Shown here: piece after piece, positions 1-7,946 of the stretch | How the letters are laid out: each line of letters begins with the position of its first letter | Numbering within the stretch: position 1 is the first letter of the stretch | Assembly: GCF_014897705.1 (NCBI RefSeq) | Contig: NZ_JABUXV010000002.1 | Span: forward strand, 186,001-250,000 | DNA from: Brachybacterium sp. FME24 | Lineage (GTDB): Bacteria > Actinomycetota > Actinomycetes > Actinomycetales > Dermabacteraceae | Reading direction: 5' to 3' | DNA length: 64,000 nt | Program-made: the position numbers and the translations under genes | The notes under the pieces: generated by a model | Told to the model about the DNA's origin: nothing | Seen by the model: the letters and a program-made list of their open reading frames with translations, nothing else | Databases searched by the model: none

Positions 1-1
1 G

Positions 2-169
2 CGCCTGCCCGAGGAGGCCGGGGTGCTCGGCATCCCGCTGTCGGCGTTCTACCGCGACGGGCAGGCCGGGGACGCGAGCTCGTACCTGCGGCTCGCGTTC
101 TGCAAGAACCGCTCCACCCTCGAGCAGTCCCTCGAGCGCCTCGAGACCTGGGCGGCGCCGCGCCGCTGA
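2..169 (+). CDS. C-terminal end of a class I/II aminotransferase (partial)
   Basis: Only the last 55 residues lie inside the window, and the reading frame is open to its left edge. The tail IPLSAFY, followed by LRLAFCK and LEQSLERL, is the usual C-terminus of PLP-dependent fold-type I aminotransferases of the aspartate/methionine group, where the arginine of the RLAF-type motif contacts the substrate carboxylate. The lysine that binds PLP and the rest of the protein are outside the window, so substrate cannot be assigned. Stop is TGA at 167-169. A strong hairpin follows. Confidence 0.75.
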   Translation, partial: RLPEEAGVLGIPLSAFYRDGQAGDASSYLRLAFCKNRSTLEQSLERLETWAAPRR

Positions 170-238
170 GATCGGCCGCTCGGTCGAACCGTTCAGCCCA
201 CCCGCCGGATCCGGCCAGCGGCCTCTCTCTGGCACAGC

Positions 239-285
239 GACGGCCCGCCTGCTCCACCGTTCGTCCGGGGAGCGGGCGGGCCGTC
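239..285. terminator. Bidirectional hairpin terminator
   Basis: Seventeen-base arms at 239-255 and 269-285 pair almost perfectly (one G-U) around a 13-nt loop. It lies between the rightward aminotransferase end and the leftward gene ending at 320, where convergent transcripts need to stop. There is no clear U-tract, as is common in high-GC actinobacteria. Confidence 0.6.
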
Positions 286-319
286 GCACCATCGGCCCCG
301 CCAGGTCAGGCAGGTCAGG

Positions 320-1438
320 TCAGCCAGCGGCCACCCACACCGGATCGTTGCTGAAGTCCAGGAGCGCCGAGACGGTGAACGCACCGGTCTTGGCCTGATC
401 CGTCGGGATGATGATCCCGACCTCCCACTCGCCGCTGCCTCCGTCGTGGAGTGTCCCGACATCGAGCGAGGTTTTCGGCGTGATCGCGTATTCGTCGGTG
501 TAGGTGTTCCCCGCATCCGAGACGTAGTCGACCAGCAGCAGCAGCAGCGGCTCGGCCGTGCCGTCGCCGTGATAAGTCACCGAGACGGGCACGAGGAGGT
601 AGGTCTCCTCCTCGCCGGGCTGGGTGTTCGCGCTGTTGGATTCCATGACTGCGTCGGTGGCGTCCCAGTTCACCTCGCCCAGCGTCACGTCGAGGGTTCC
701 GCCGTCACCATCCTCGATGGTGAACGTCTCGCCCAGCGCGTACGGGGAGTCCTTCGAGCCTTCTCCGTCACCAGCCGGCGGAGCCTCCTCCGAGGCCTCT
801 TCCTCCGTGGTGGCCTCCTCCGAGGTTTCCTCCTCGGTGGGCGGCTCCTCCTCAGTGGTGGCTTCGTCCGTCGGCTCCTCCTCGGTGGTCTCCTCCGTGG
901 CGGTCCCGCCGGCGTCGATCGGCTCCTCGCCACCTCGGGTGAACAGGAAGATGCCGCCGCCGACGATGATCAGCAACAGGGCGAGCACTGCGCAGCCTGC
1001 GCAGATGATGATCGCGAGCTTGCCGCCGCCGCCCTTCTTCTCCGGGGGCTGCGGCGTGAAGCCCTGCCCGGTCTGACCGGTCTGCTCTGTCCCACCCCCG
1101 AAGGACGGGGCGAAAGCAGGATCCTGACCGAACCCACCGTTCGGGGACGCCTGCCCGAAACCGCCCTGCGAGTCCTGGCCGTATCCTCCGTGCTGGTCCT
1201 GGCCGTACGCGTTGTCAGCAGAGGGCTGTCCGTATCCACCCTGCGGGGCCTGGCCATATCCACTGTTGGCGGACGGCTGCCCATATCCACCCTGCTGGTC
1301 CTGGCCGTACGCGCCGTCGGCGGAGAGCTGTCCGTACGCGCCCTGCTGCTCCTGGCCGTACCCACCGTTGGGCGAGGGCTGGCCATGGGGTTCACCGGAA
1401 GGAGGCTGACCCCATCCGTTCTGCGGTGGCTGCGACAT
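320..1438 (-). CDS. Single-pass membrane protein with GYGQ-repeat N-terminus and DUF4352-like extracellular domain
   Basis: The 372-residue protein starts at an ATG with GGAGGAGATC just upstream; an in-frame start nine codons earlier lacks such a site. Residues 21-105 are five 17-residue repeats rich in Gly, Tyr and Gln. A membrane segment spans about 141-166, followed by a Thr/Glu-rich acidic linker (about 170-230) and a C-terminal beta-rich domain containing GEVNWDATDAVMES. That domain resembles DUF4352-type extracellular domains and recurs in three more genes nearby. Topology should be N-in, C-out. Function is unknown. The low-complexity cytoplasmic segment resembles eukaryotic SYGQ-type sequences and could mediate self-association, but that is inference. 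Confidence 0.75.
   Translation of the reverse strand: MSQPPQNGWGQPPSGEPHGQPSPNGGYGQEQQGAYGQLSADGAYGQDQQGGYGQPSANSGYGQAPQGGYGQPSADNAYGQDQHGGYGQDSQGGFGQASPNGGFGQDPAFAPSFGGGTEQTGQTGQGFTPQPPEKKGGGGKLAIIICAGCAVLALLLIIVGGGIFLFTRGGEEPIDAGGTATEETTEEEPTDEATTEEEPPTEEETSEEATTEEEASEEAPPAGDGEGSKDSPYALGETFTIEDGDGGTLDVTLGEVNWDATDAVMESNSANTQPGEEETYLLVPVSVTYHGDGTAEPLLLLLVDYVSDAGNTYTDEYAITPKTSLDVGTLHDGGSGEWEVGIIIPTDQAKTGAFTVSALLDFSNDPVWVAAG
1124..1378 (-). repeat. Five tandem 51-bp coding repeats (17-residue GYGQ units)
   Basis: The segment encodes five consecutive 17-residue units, for example LSADGAYGQDQQGGYGQ, each with two YGQ or FGQ motifs. The fifth unit is the most diverged. Unit number could vary between strains without breaking the frame. 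Confidence 0.8.
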
Positions 1439-1623
1439 GATCTCCTCCGGCGCCGCGGGCGGCACCGTCCCCTCTCTCCCGACACGACTGCGTGAGATCG
1501 AACCCCCCTGGGCCCGATCGCCACATCGTACGGGGCGCCCTCTTCTGCCCGGAGGGCCGCGAGGTCGCTATCCGGTCACGAAGAGATGACGCCGCTGACC
1601 ACTCTGCCGCCTGCCGCAGCGGC

Positions 1624-3834
1624 TCAACGCCGTGCCGTGAACAGCTCTCCGTGGAAGGTGCGCCCGGCCGCGCGCTGCGAGGCCCCCGAGGCGTCGAGGT
1701 ACGGGGTGACCCCGCCGCGATGACGGGGGAAGCCGGCCCCGAGGATCAACGCCAGGTCGATCTGCTCGGGCCGCTCGACGACGCCGTCGTCCAGCATGAG
1801 TGCGATCTCCTCGGCGAGAGCGTCCTGGACCCGTTCCAGCAGGGCGTCGCCGACCGGTGCCGTCGCCGCATCGGCTGGGGCGGCGTCGGCCGCGAACACC
1901 TCGGCGACCGTCGGGGAGACCGGCGGGTGCACGGAGGTCTTGCTGCGCTCGGTGAAGTGAGCCTTCTGCTCGGCCATGACGCTCAGCCCCGCAGAGGCGT
2001 GGAAGCGGTCGCCGAGCTCGCCGCGCAGGACCGTTCCCACATGGTCGGCGACCGCCAGCCCCACCAGGTCGAGCAGCTCGAAGGGTCGCATCGGCATGCC
2101 GAGGGCGTCCAGGGAGGCGTCGACCTCGGCCGGGTCCGCGCCGGCGTCCAGGGGCGCGAGCACCCCGCCGAGGACCCGGAACAGCAGGCGGTTGACGATG
2201 AAACCGGGGGCGTCGGCGCTGCGCACGGCGAATTTCCGCAGTCGGCGCACCACCTCGAGCCCGGTCGCGAGGGTGGCCTCGTCGGTCGCCTCGGTGTGGA
2301 TCACCTCGACCAGCGGCATCTTGGCGACGGGGTTGAAGAAGTGGAGGCCGACGACCCGCTGCGGATGGTCCAGATCCTCGGACATCGCCGTGACGGACAA
2401 CGAGGAGGTGTTGGTGACCAACAGGGCGTCGGGCGCGAGCACGCTCTCGAGCTCGGCGAAGACGGACTTCTTGATCGCGAGGACCTCGGGGACGGCCTCG
2501 AGCACCAGGTCGCAGCCCGCGAGCTCAGCCAGGTCGGTGGTCGCGGAGAGGGCGCCGGCCACCTGCGTGGCGGTGTCCTCGTCGAGCAGGCCGCGCGCTG
2601 CCGTCTGGGCGATGACGTCGCGCGCGGCGGCGAGACCCTTGGCGGCGATGCCCTCGTCGAGGTCGCGCATGACCACCGGGACCTGGAGCCCGAGGGCCAG
2701 CTGCGCGGCGATCTGGGAGGCCATGAGGCCGGCTCCGGCGACGCCGACCCGACGGATCTCTCGGGCCCCGTCGACGCCCTTGCGGCCGGGCTTGCCGCGG
2801 CGCAGCAGCTCCGCGGTGTACATCGAGGCCGCGGCGGCGTCGGAACGGACCAGCTCGGACAGCGCGTCGGCCTCTCGGGCGAGGGCTTCGTCCAGGGTGG
2901 AGCCGGGCAGCTTCTGCAGCAGCCCGAGCGCGCGGCCGACGGCGGGGGCTCCCTGCCCTTCGAGGCGGGCGGCCCAGGTGCGGCGGGTCTCGGCGCTGCC
3001 GTGCGGGGCATCGAGCGCGTCGAGCAGGGCTTCGGCCTCCGGGGTGTCCACGCCGGGCAGCGGCGCCGTGCGGCCGCCCCAGGCACCGGCGACGACGGAG
3101 TTCTCGTCGGCGGCGGCCTCGGCGAGCGTCGGGTCGATGACGTCGGCGTCGGTCTCGTCGACGTCCACGTGCGCGGCGACCAGGGCGGCGAACTCGTCGA
3201 GCGCGGCGTCCAGATCGTCGGCGAGCTCGTCGACCAGCCCGATCTCGAGGGCTTGTTCGGCGCCGAGCTGCTTGTCGCGGGCGGGGTCCTCGAGGATCAT
3301 GCGCACGGCGGTCTCGGGGCCGACGACGGACGGCAGCAGTGTGGTGCCGCCCCAGCCGGGGAGGATGCCGAGGCTGGTCTCGGGCACACCCAGGCCCTTG
3401 ACGCTGGGCTCGGCGGTGCGGACGTCGGCCATGAGGGCGACCTCGAGGCCACCGCCGAGGGCGACGCCGTTGAGGTGGGCGAGCAGCGGGACGGGGCTGG
3501 TGCGCACGCGGACCTGCAGGTCGTGGGCGGCGCGGGTCATGCCGTGGACGTTCGAGGCGGCGGTGGGGTCGGAGAACATCGACAGGTCGGCGCCGGCGAG
3601 GAACACGCGGCCGGTTCCGGTCAGGGCGATCGCCTGGATCTCCCCGGCCTCGGCGCGGTCCAGTGCGGTCGTGATCGCCCAGGTGACGGCCTCGATCGAG
3701 CGGGGACCGAGGGTTGCGGGACGCTTCTCCTCGCCTTCGGGCGGTGCGAAGGTCAGCACGGCGACGGTGCCCAGCCCGGGATGGTCGCGATCCTGCGTGA
3801 GGACTCGGGTGACGTGCTCGGTGTAGCTGCTCAT
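1624..3834 (-). CDS. fadB: Fatty-acid oxidation multienzyme: enoyl-CoA hydratase / 3-hydroxyacyl-CoA dehydrogenase
   Basis: This 736-residue protein has the FadB layout. The N-terminal crotonase domain carries the oxyanion-hole motif AGADLSMF (80-87) and both catalytic glutamates, E131 in GGGLEVALMAD and E152 in PETSLGILPG. The dehydrogenase half has the NAD-binding loop GAGLMASQIA (367-376) and catalytic H498 in HFFNPVAKMP. It should hydrate enoyl-CoA and oxidise 3-hydroxyacyl-CoA in beta-oxidation. The start was placed at MSSYTEHV, preceded by AAAGG; a longer form begins 16 codons earlier. No thiolase adjoins it. The acyl-CoA dehydrogenase/thiolase pair lies near 19-21 kb and shares an upstream palindrome with this gene. 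Confidence 0.9.
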   Translation of the reverse strand: MSSYTEHVTRVLTQDRDHPGLGTVAVLTFAPPEGEEKRPATLGPRSIEAVTWAITTALDRAEAGEIQAIALTGTGRVFLAGADLSMFSDPTAASNVHGMTRAAHDLQVRVRTSPVPLLAHLNGVALGGGLEVALMADVRTAEPSVKGLGVPETSLGILPGWGGTTLLPSVVGPETAVRMILEDPARDKQLGAEQALEIGLVDELADDLDAALDEFAALVAAHVDVDETDADVIDPTLAEAAADENSVVAGAWGGRTAPLPGVDTPEAEALLDALDAPHGSAETRRTWAARLEGQGAPAVGRALGLLQKLPGSTLDEALAREADALSELVRSDAAAASMYTAELLRRGKPGRKGVDGAREIRRVGVAGAGLMASQIAAQLALGLQVPVVMRDLDEGIAAKGLAAARDVIAQTAARGLLDEDTATQVAGALSATTDLAELAGCDLVLEAVPEVLAIKKSVFAELESVLAPDALLVTNTSSLSVTAMSEDLDHPQRVVGLHFFNPVAKMPLVEVIHTEATDEATLATGLEVVRRLRKFAVRSADAPGFIVNRLLFRVLGGVLAPLDAGADPAEVDASLDALGMPMRPFELLDLVGLAVADHVGTVLRGELGDRFHASAGLSVMAEQKAHFTERSKTSVHPPVSPTVAEVFAADAAPADAATAPVGDALLERVQDALAEEIALMLDDGVVERPEQIDLALILGAGFPRHRGGVTPYLDASGASQRAAGRTFHGELFTARR

Positions 3835-3889
3835 CAGTGGCCTTTCGCGATCTCTTCGTCGAGGGGTGGCGGATCCCCCCACGGTTGCC

Positions 3890-3906
3890 TGATACCGCGG
3901 GTTTCA
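3890..3906. promoter_or_regulatory. Operator-like palindrome upstream of fadB, matching one upstream of the thiolase gene
   Basis: The sequence TGATACCGCGGGTTTCA is a near-palindrome with 7-nt arms and a 3-nt centre, one mismatch per arm pair. It lies 56 bp before the fadB start. TGATACTACGGGTTGCA occurs in the same orientation before the thiolase gene (21534-21550). The shape suits a TetR-type fatty-acid regulator; the regulator is not in the window. Confidence 0.5.
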
Positions 3907-3975
3907 GATAGATCATGCCTCAGGGCGACGGCCGCTGTCCACCGCGCCGGGAGGGATCCGAAGGTGCGGTCCGGG

Positions 3976-4629
3976 TCAGGTCGCCGCGACCCAGGCACCC
4001 TTGTCGACGTCGAGGCCGAAGTCCGGAATGAGGACGAAGTGCCCGTCCTGAGGGACATCCGTCGGCACGAGGAAGGTGAACTCGTCCGAGAATCCGTTCC
4101 CCTCGGACACCTCCGCCGGCACCTCCCCCTGCGAGGGGGCGGTGACATGGTCCTGCGGGTACTCCGTGCCGTCCGCAGCGACGTACACCATGTTGGCCCA
4201 CAGAAGGGTCCGGAGCGTGCCGTCCCCGCGATAGGTGACGTCCGCGGTGGCCAGCACGTACTTCTCGCCCTCGGGCGGGGGCTCGTTGATGTCGCTGGCC
4301 TCGGTGACCGCAGTGCTCGCATCCCAGTCGATCTCCGTCACGGTCACCTCGGCCTCGCCCGGGAACTGCTCCGGTGAGGTGAAGGGGAACGTCGTGCCGA
4401 GCGGCACCGGAGCTCCTTCTCCGACGGGGATGGACGCCACGGCGGACGGCGACTCGCGCGGTGCGGTGATGGTCCGCACCCCGAAGAATCCGCCGATGCC
4501 GAGGATCAGTCCCAGGATCACCGAGGCGCAGCCGACGCTGAGGTAGAACGGCTTTCGCGACGGCCTTGTGGCCTGCGCCTGGGTGGATCCGCCGGCGGTG
4601 GGCGGTTCGGTGCGCGGAGTGTGGTTCAT
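3976..4629 (-). CDS. Single-pass membrane protein, DUF4352-like extracellular domain
   Basis: The protein has 217 residues: a short Thr/Pro-rich cytoplasmic tail, one membrane segment at about 28-55 (FYLSVGCASVILGLILGI), then an extracellular domain. The block VTEIDWDASTAVTEA followed by PPEGEKYVL aligns with the proteins at 320-1438 and 6745-7755. It lacks the long low-complexity tail and most of the acidic linker of those paralogues. Function is unknown. The start has no good ribosome-binding site; a TAGCGT box lies about 80 nt upstream, so the true start is somewhat uncertain. Confidence 0.7.
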   Translation of the reverse strand: MNHTPRTEPPTAGGSTQAQATRPSRKPFYLSVGCASVILGLILGIGGFFGVRTITAPRESPSAVASIPVGEGAPVPLGTTFPFTSPEQFPGEAEVTVTEIDWDASTAVTEASDINEPPPEGEKYVLATADVTYRGDGTLRTLLWANMVYVAADGTEYPQDHVTAPSQGEVPAEVSEGNGFSDEFTFLVPTDVPQDGHFVLIPDFGLDVDKGAWVAAT

Positions 4630-4727
4630 GGTGGCCCGTGGCGTGCGCCGGGCTTCCCCCTTCTCGGCGTGACGTGCGGTGACCGCCGGCAGGCGCGGCC
4701 AGGTTCACGCTAGCGCACGACCTCGAC

Positions 4728-5573
4728 TCACCGGGACGCGTAGTAGAGGGTCCGGCCGCTGTAGGTCTCCACTCCGAGTCGGAAGCTCTCCAGCTCCTGC
4801 TCGGGAAGCACGAACACGCTGCGGAACTCGGTGCTCTCCCCGCTGCCCAGAGGGTGGATGTCGCTGAGGGGGTCCGGGACCAAGCCTTCGGAGATGTCAG
4901 GGTAGTAGGCACGATCGGATTCGCCGGTGAGCCAGAGCTCCTCGACCGGGGCGAGCTGGCCCGGACCCTCGTAGCGGACCTCATAGGCGACCGCCACGAG
5001 TCGGTAGGGATCCTCGGCGACGTCCACGCCGTCGGCCCCCGGCAGCGTCGCCTCGAGATCGACCTCCAGCGCCGTGACGCTGATCGTGCCGTCGGTCCAG
5101 GTGGGCCAGCTGACGGTGTGCTCGCCGACCGTGGCCGGCTCCTCGAAGCTGCCGGTCCCGTCCCGCACCTCGGTGCCCTCGGCGGTGGTGACGACGCCGG
5201 GCTCACGGTCCCTCTCCTGCTCGTCCTGTGCGGGAGATCGGGTGGCCGACGGCGCCGCGGCCGGGTCGGCATCATCCTCGACCAGGCGCAGCACGCCTCC
5301 GACGACCAGGCCGACCGTGGCGATCAGAGCCACCACCTGCAGCGCGACGATCGCCACGATCGACCACGGGGGCAGTCGGCGAGAGGCCCGCCCCGAGCCA
5401 CCGGCATGATCCTCGGGATGGTCGAATCGGGGCGCGCCGGCAGTGAGCGGGCCGTCCCCCTCGATGCGCGGCGGATCCGAGCGACGATCGGGCAGCGCAC
5501 GGTGCTCCGGTTCCGGTGGGGTGGACGAGTCCTCCCAGTCGTACCCGTGCGGAGTTCCCCGCTGCGACGTCAT
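4728..5573 (-). CDS. Single-pass membrane protein, diverged member of the same extracellular-domain family
   Basis: The 281-residue protein has a charged cytoplasmic region (about 1-75), one membrane segment near 80-105 (IVAIVALQVVALIATVGL), an Asp/Glu/Pro-rich linker and a C-terminal domain with VTALEVDLEATLPGA followed by a paired-strand region. It is the most distant member of the local family: the tryptophan of EIDWDA is missing. The start MTSQRG was chosen because TATGCT ends 6 nt before the ATG, which suggests a leaderless transcript; an in-frame ATG 11 codons upstream is less likely. It follows the 3976-4629 paralogue's direction and lies 98 bp upstream of it. Confidence 0.65.
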   Translation of the reverse strand: MTSQRGTPHGYDWEDSSTPPEPEHRALPDRRSDPPRIEGDGPLTAGAPRFDHPEDHAGGSGRASRRLPPWSIVAIVALQVVALIATVGLVVGGVLRLVEDDADPAAAPSATRSPAQDEQERDREPGVVTTAEGTEVRDGTGSFEEPATVGEHTVSWPTWTDGTISVTALEVDLEATLPGADGVDVAEDPYRLVAVAYEVRYEGPGQLAPVEELWLTGESDRAYYPDISEGLVPDPLSDIHPLGSGESTEFRSVFVLPEQELESFRLGVETYSGRTLYYASR

Positions 5574-5579
5574 GACGTG

Positions 5580-5585
5580 AGCATA
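5580..5585 (-). promoter_or_regulatory. -10 box giving a probable leaderless mRNA for the gene at 4728-5573
   Basis: TATGCT on the minus strand is separated by exactly 6 nt from the ATG at 5573. Transcription would start at or next to the initiation codon. Confidence 0.45.
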
Positions 5586-5720
5586 GAGGCGGCCCCGATC
5601 CGGCACGCCGCCGTCGTGCCGCTCAGCACCCCATGCCGTGGACCGCGAGGGCGCATCAGGCCCTGGATCCGACCACGGGGCAGCTGGGAGAACAGGCAGG
5701 TGGTACCCCCGCAGATGCTC

Positions 5721-5741
5721 GAGCGAGGAACTGCCTCGCTC
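5721..5741. other. Stem-loop in a divergent intergenic region
   Basis: GAGCGAGG and CCTCGCTC form an 8-bp perfect stem with a 5-nt loop. It sits between two divergent promoters, where a terminator would not be expected. It could belong to a small RNA or be a remnant; the remaining intergenic sequence (5586-5813) holds no convincing ORF. Confidence 0.3.
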
Positions 5742-5813
5742 TCCACGAGAGACTTTACGATCTCTTGGCCAATTCGAGCAATATTCTTTGATGAAGGAAC
5801 GGTGGAGACCTGC

Positions 5814-5843
5814 TTGTCATCCACAACCGACCGGTTGTAGGTT
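5814..5843 (+). promoter_or_regulatory. Promoter with inverted-repeat operator for the ArsR-family gene
   Basis: A -35 TTGTCA (5814-5819) and -10 TAGGTT (5838-5843) are 18 nt apart. An inverted repeat ACAACC-GACC-GGTTGT (5823-5838) fills the spacer and touches the -10. The -10 ends 6 nt before the GTG start, so the mRNA is probably leaderless. A regulator bound there would block its own transcription, the common ArsR arrangement. Confidence 0.55.
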
Positions 5844-5849
5844 TGGCCT

Positions 5850-6230
5850 GTGCAGCAGATCGACGACGACCGGGCCGACGCCCGGTTCCACGCTCTCTCC
5901 GACCGCACGCGCCGTGACATCCTGCGGCGGGTGCTGGTGGGCGAGCAGTCGGTCTCGTCCCTGGCCAGGAACTACTCCATGAGTCTCACGGCAGTGCAGA
6001 AGCATGTCGCAGTGCTCGAACGAGCAGGCCTCCTCAGCCGGCGACGCAGCGGCCGGGAGTCCCTGGCTCGCGGCGATGCCGACTCCGTGCGCTCCGTCGC
6101 GCATCTCCTCACCGAGCTGGAAGCCGTCTGGCGCGAGCGCGTCTCCCACATCGACGACCTCCTCAGCGCCGAGGCCGACACGGCCCCGGTCGATGCGGCT
6201 CCGGCCGACTCGCCCCACCGGAAGGACTGA
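5850..6230 (+). CDS. ArsR-family winged-helix repressor paired with an SRPBCC gene
   Basis: The 126-residue protein has an N-terminal winged helix: ALSDRTRRDILRRVL, then SVSSLARNYSMSLTAVQKHVAVLERAGLL as recognition region. No metal-binding CxC motif is present, so it belongs to the metal-independent ArsR group that is often encoded beside an AHSA1/SRPBCC protein, as here with a 5-bp gap to 6236. The GTG start lies 6 nt after the -10 box. It is likely an autorepressor acting on the palindrome in its own promoter. The ligand is unknown. Confidence 0.8.
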   Translation: MQQIDDDRADARFHALSDRTRRDILRRVLVGEQSVSSLARNYSMSLTAVQKHVAVLERAGLLSRRRSGRESLARGDADSVRSVAHLLTELEAVWRERVSHIDDLLSAEADTAPVDAAPADSPHRKD

Positions 6231-6235
6231 CCACC

Positions 6236-6718
6236 ATGCCTGTCACCGACATCAGCCACGACCTCGACGCCCTCACCCTCACGATCACCGCGGAGTTCGC
6301 TGCGCCCGCCCGACGCATCTGGGACATCTATGCGGACCCTCGCCAGCTGGAGAAGGTCTGGGGCCCGAAGGAGTACCCGGCCACCGTGGTCGACCACGAC
6401 CTCACCCCGGGCGGTCGCGTCACCTATTACATGACCGGCCCGGACGGGGATCGCTTCTACGGCTACTGGGGCGTGCTCACCGTCGAGGAGCCTCGCTCGT
6501 TCTCCTACGAGGACGGCTTCGCGCACGAGGACTTCACCCCGAACACCGCTCTGCCCATCTCGACCTGCGTCAGCACCTTCACCGAGCAGGACGGGACGAC
6601 GCAGGCGGTCTACGTGACCAGCTTCGCCTCGCGAGAAGGACTCCAGACGGTGCTCGACATGGGCGTCGAGGAGGGCTCCCGCTCCGCGATCAACCAGATC
6701 GACGACCTCGTCGCCTGA
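6236..6718 (+). CDS. SRPBCC (AHSA1-like) domain protein
   Basis: The 160-residue protein has the START-like small-molecule-binding fold of the AHSA1 family: APARRIWDIYADPRQLEKVWGP near the N-terminus, GGRVTYYMTGPDG, and YWGVLTVEEPRSFSYEDGF in the middle. AAGGA precedes the ATG. It is cotranscribed with the ArsR-type gene. Such pairs are widespread in Gram-positive bacteria, and the SRPBCC partner may bind a hydrophobic ligand; the actual ligand is not known. Confidence 0.8.
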   Translation: MPVTDISHDLDALTLTITAEFAAPARRIWDIYADPRQLEKVWGPKEYPATVVDHDLTPGGRVTYYMTGPDGDRFYGYWGVLTVEEPRSFSYEDGFAHEDFTPNTALPISTCVSTFTEQDGTTQAVYVTSFASREGLQTVLDMGVEEGSRSAINQIDDLVA

Positions 6719-6733
6719 TCCGGTCGCACCGGA
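6719..6733. terminator. Small hairpin between convergent genes
   Basis: TCCGGT-CGC-ACCGGA follows directly on the SRPBCC stop and precedes the convergent gene ending at 6745. The stem is only 6 bp and there is no U-tract. Confidence 0.35.
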
Positions 6734-6744
6734 CTCAGATCGCC

Positions 6745-7755
6745 TCAGACCGCTTCGACCCAGGTGCCCTCCTCGGGACCCATGAAGTCGCTGATCACGA
6801 AGTGGCCGCCCTCCGGGAGGTCCTCCGGGACGAGGAACAGCGCCTGCGCCATCGTGGAGTCGCCGGGGGCCGCAGGCCCGTCCTCACCGGCTGCGGTCGC
6901 CGGCATCACCTGGCCGGCGTCCTCGTAGACGGTGCCCTCCGCGTCGACGAAGTCGATCTTCGCCCAGGCGAAGTTGGAGAACTCCTCCTCGCTGTTGTTC
7001 ACGATCGCGATGTCCACGAGAACGTACTTCTGGCCGTCGGGGGCCGGCTCGTTGAAGCTGTTCGCCTCCATCACGGCGGCCTCGGCATCCCAATCGATCT
7101 CGCCGAAGGTCACGCTCACCTCGACGCCACCGGACCCCAGATAGTCGATGGTGCTGCCTGCGGGGAGGGCGTTCGCCAGCCCGACGGGGCTGCCCTCGGC
7201 CTCCTCCTCCGCGGAGGTCGATTCCTCCTCGGGCTCCGTCGTCTCCTCCGCGCCGGATTCCGTCTCCTCCTCCGCGGGCGTCTCCTCGGCCGGCGCCTCC
7301 TCCGACGACTCCGTGCCCTGGGGGCTCTCATCGGCCATCAGGGCACGGATCACGAAGAAGCCACCGATGCCGACCACCAGGACGAACACGAGCACGACAC
7401 ACCCGATGATCGCGAAGATCGGCCCTTTGCCGATACCGGAGCTGCGGGGCGGCTCACCCTGCTGCGACGAATACGGCTGGGAGGGGAACTGCTGCGATCC
7501 GGGGGCCGCCGCACCAGCGTCGAACGGCAGTTCCTGCTGACCAGGGGGCATCCACTGCTGGTTCACCGGCGCGAAGGACTGATCCTGCTGCCAGTACTGC
7601 CCGTCGCCGGACTGCCCGTACGACGATGCGGGTGATCCGTACTGCGGGGCTTCGGGCGCCGACGACTGCTCGGGAGCGGGCTGCGAGCCGTCACCGTGCG
7701 GCGACTGCGGCCCCTCGGGACGCTGGGGATCGGGAGGCTGAGGAGGCTGGCTCAT
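6745..7755 (-). CDS. Single-pass membrane protein with Pro/Gln-rich N-terminus and DUF4352-like domain
   Basis: The 336-residue protein begins MSQPPQ like its paralogue at 320-1438, which is why this ATG was chosen over the one two codons upstream. It has a Gln/Pro/Ser-rich cytoplasmic stretch (about 1-108), one membrane segment (about 112-138, IFAIIGCVVLVFVLVVGI), a highly acidic Glu/Thr/Ser linker (about 145-195) and the extracellular domain with VTFGEIDWDAEAAVMEA and DGQKYVLVDIAIV. Conservation with the 320-1438 protein covers layout, linker and domain, which points to ancient duplication. Function is unknown. Confidence 0.75.
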   Translation of the reverse strand: MSQPPQPPDPQRPEGPQSPHGDGSQPAPEQSSAPEAPQYGSPASSYGQSGDGQYWQQDQSFAPVNQQWMPPGQQELPFDAGAAAPGSQQFPSQPYSSQQGEPPRSSGIGKGPIFAIIGCVVLVFVLVVGIGGFFVIRALMADESPQGTESSEEAPAEETPAEEETESGAEETTEPEEESTSAEEEAEGSPVGLANALPAGSTIDYLGSGGVEVSVTFGEIDWDAEAAVMEANSFNEPAPDGQKYVLVDIAIVNNSEEEFSNFAWAKIDFVDAEGTVYEDAGQVMPATAAGEDGPAAPGDSTMAQALFLVPEDLPEGGHFVISDFMGPEEGTWVEAV

Positions 7756-7946
7756 GGGCATGTGCGGCGCGCGGGGCCGCGTTCCTTCCGGACGAGGACG
7801 CAGTGCCCGCGTCCGTGCGCACGGGCGAGCTCACGGTATCCGACCTCGCCCGCATCCCGCCGTGCGCTCCCTGCGCGGCGACGGCCCGGCACCATGACAG
7901 GAGCGACGACGAGCTCTACGGTGGAGGGACCGATCAGGAGGCCTGA

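Noticed and set aside
1492-4377. A 961-codon open frame on the plus strand opposite fadB
   Set aside because: It is antisense to a clear multienzyme gene, has Gly/Arg/His-rich composition without domains, and arises from the strong GC bias at third positions.
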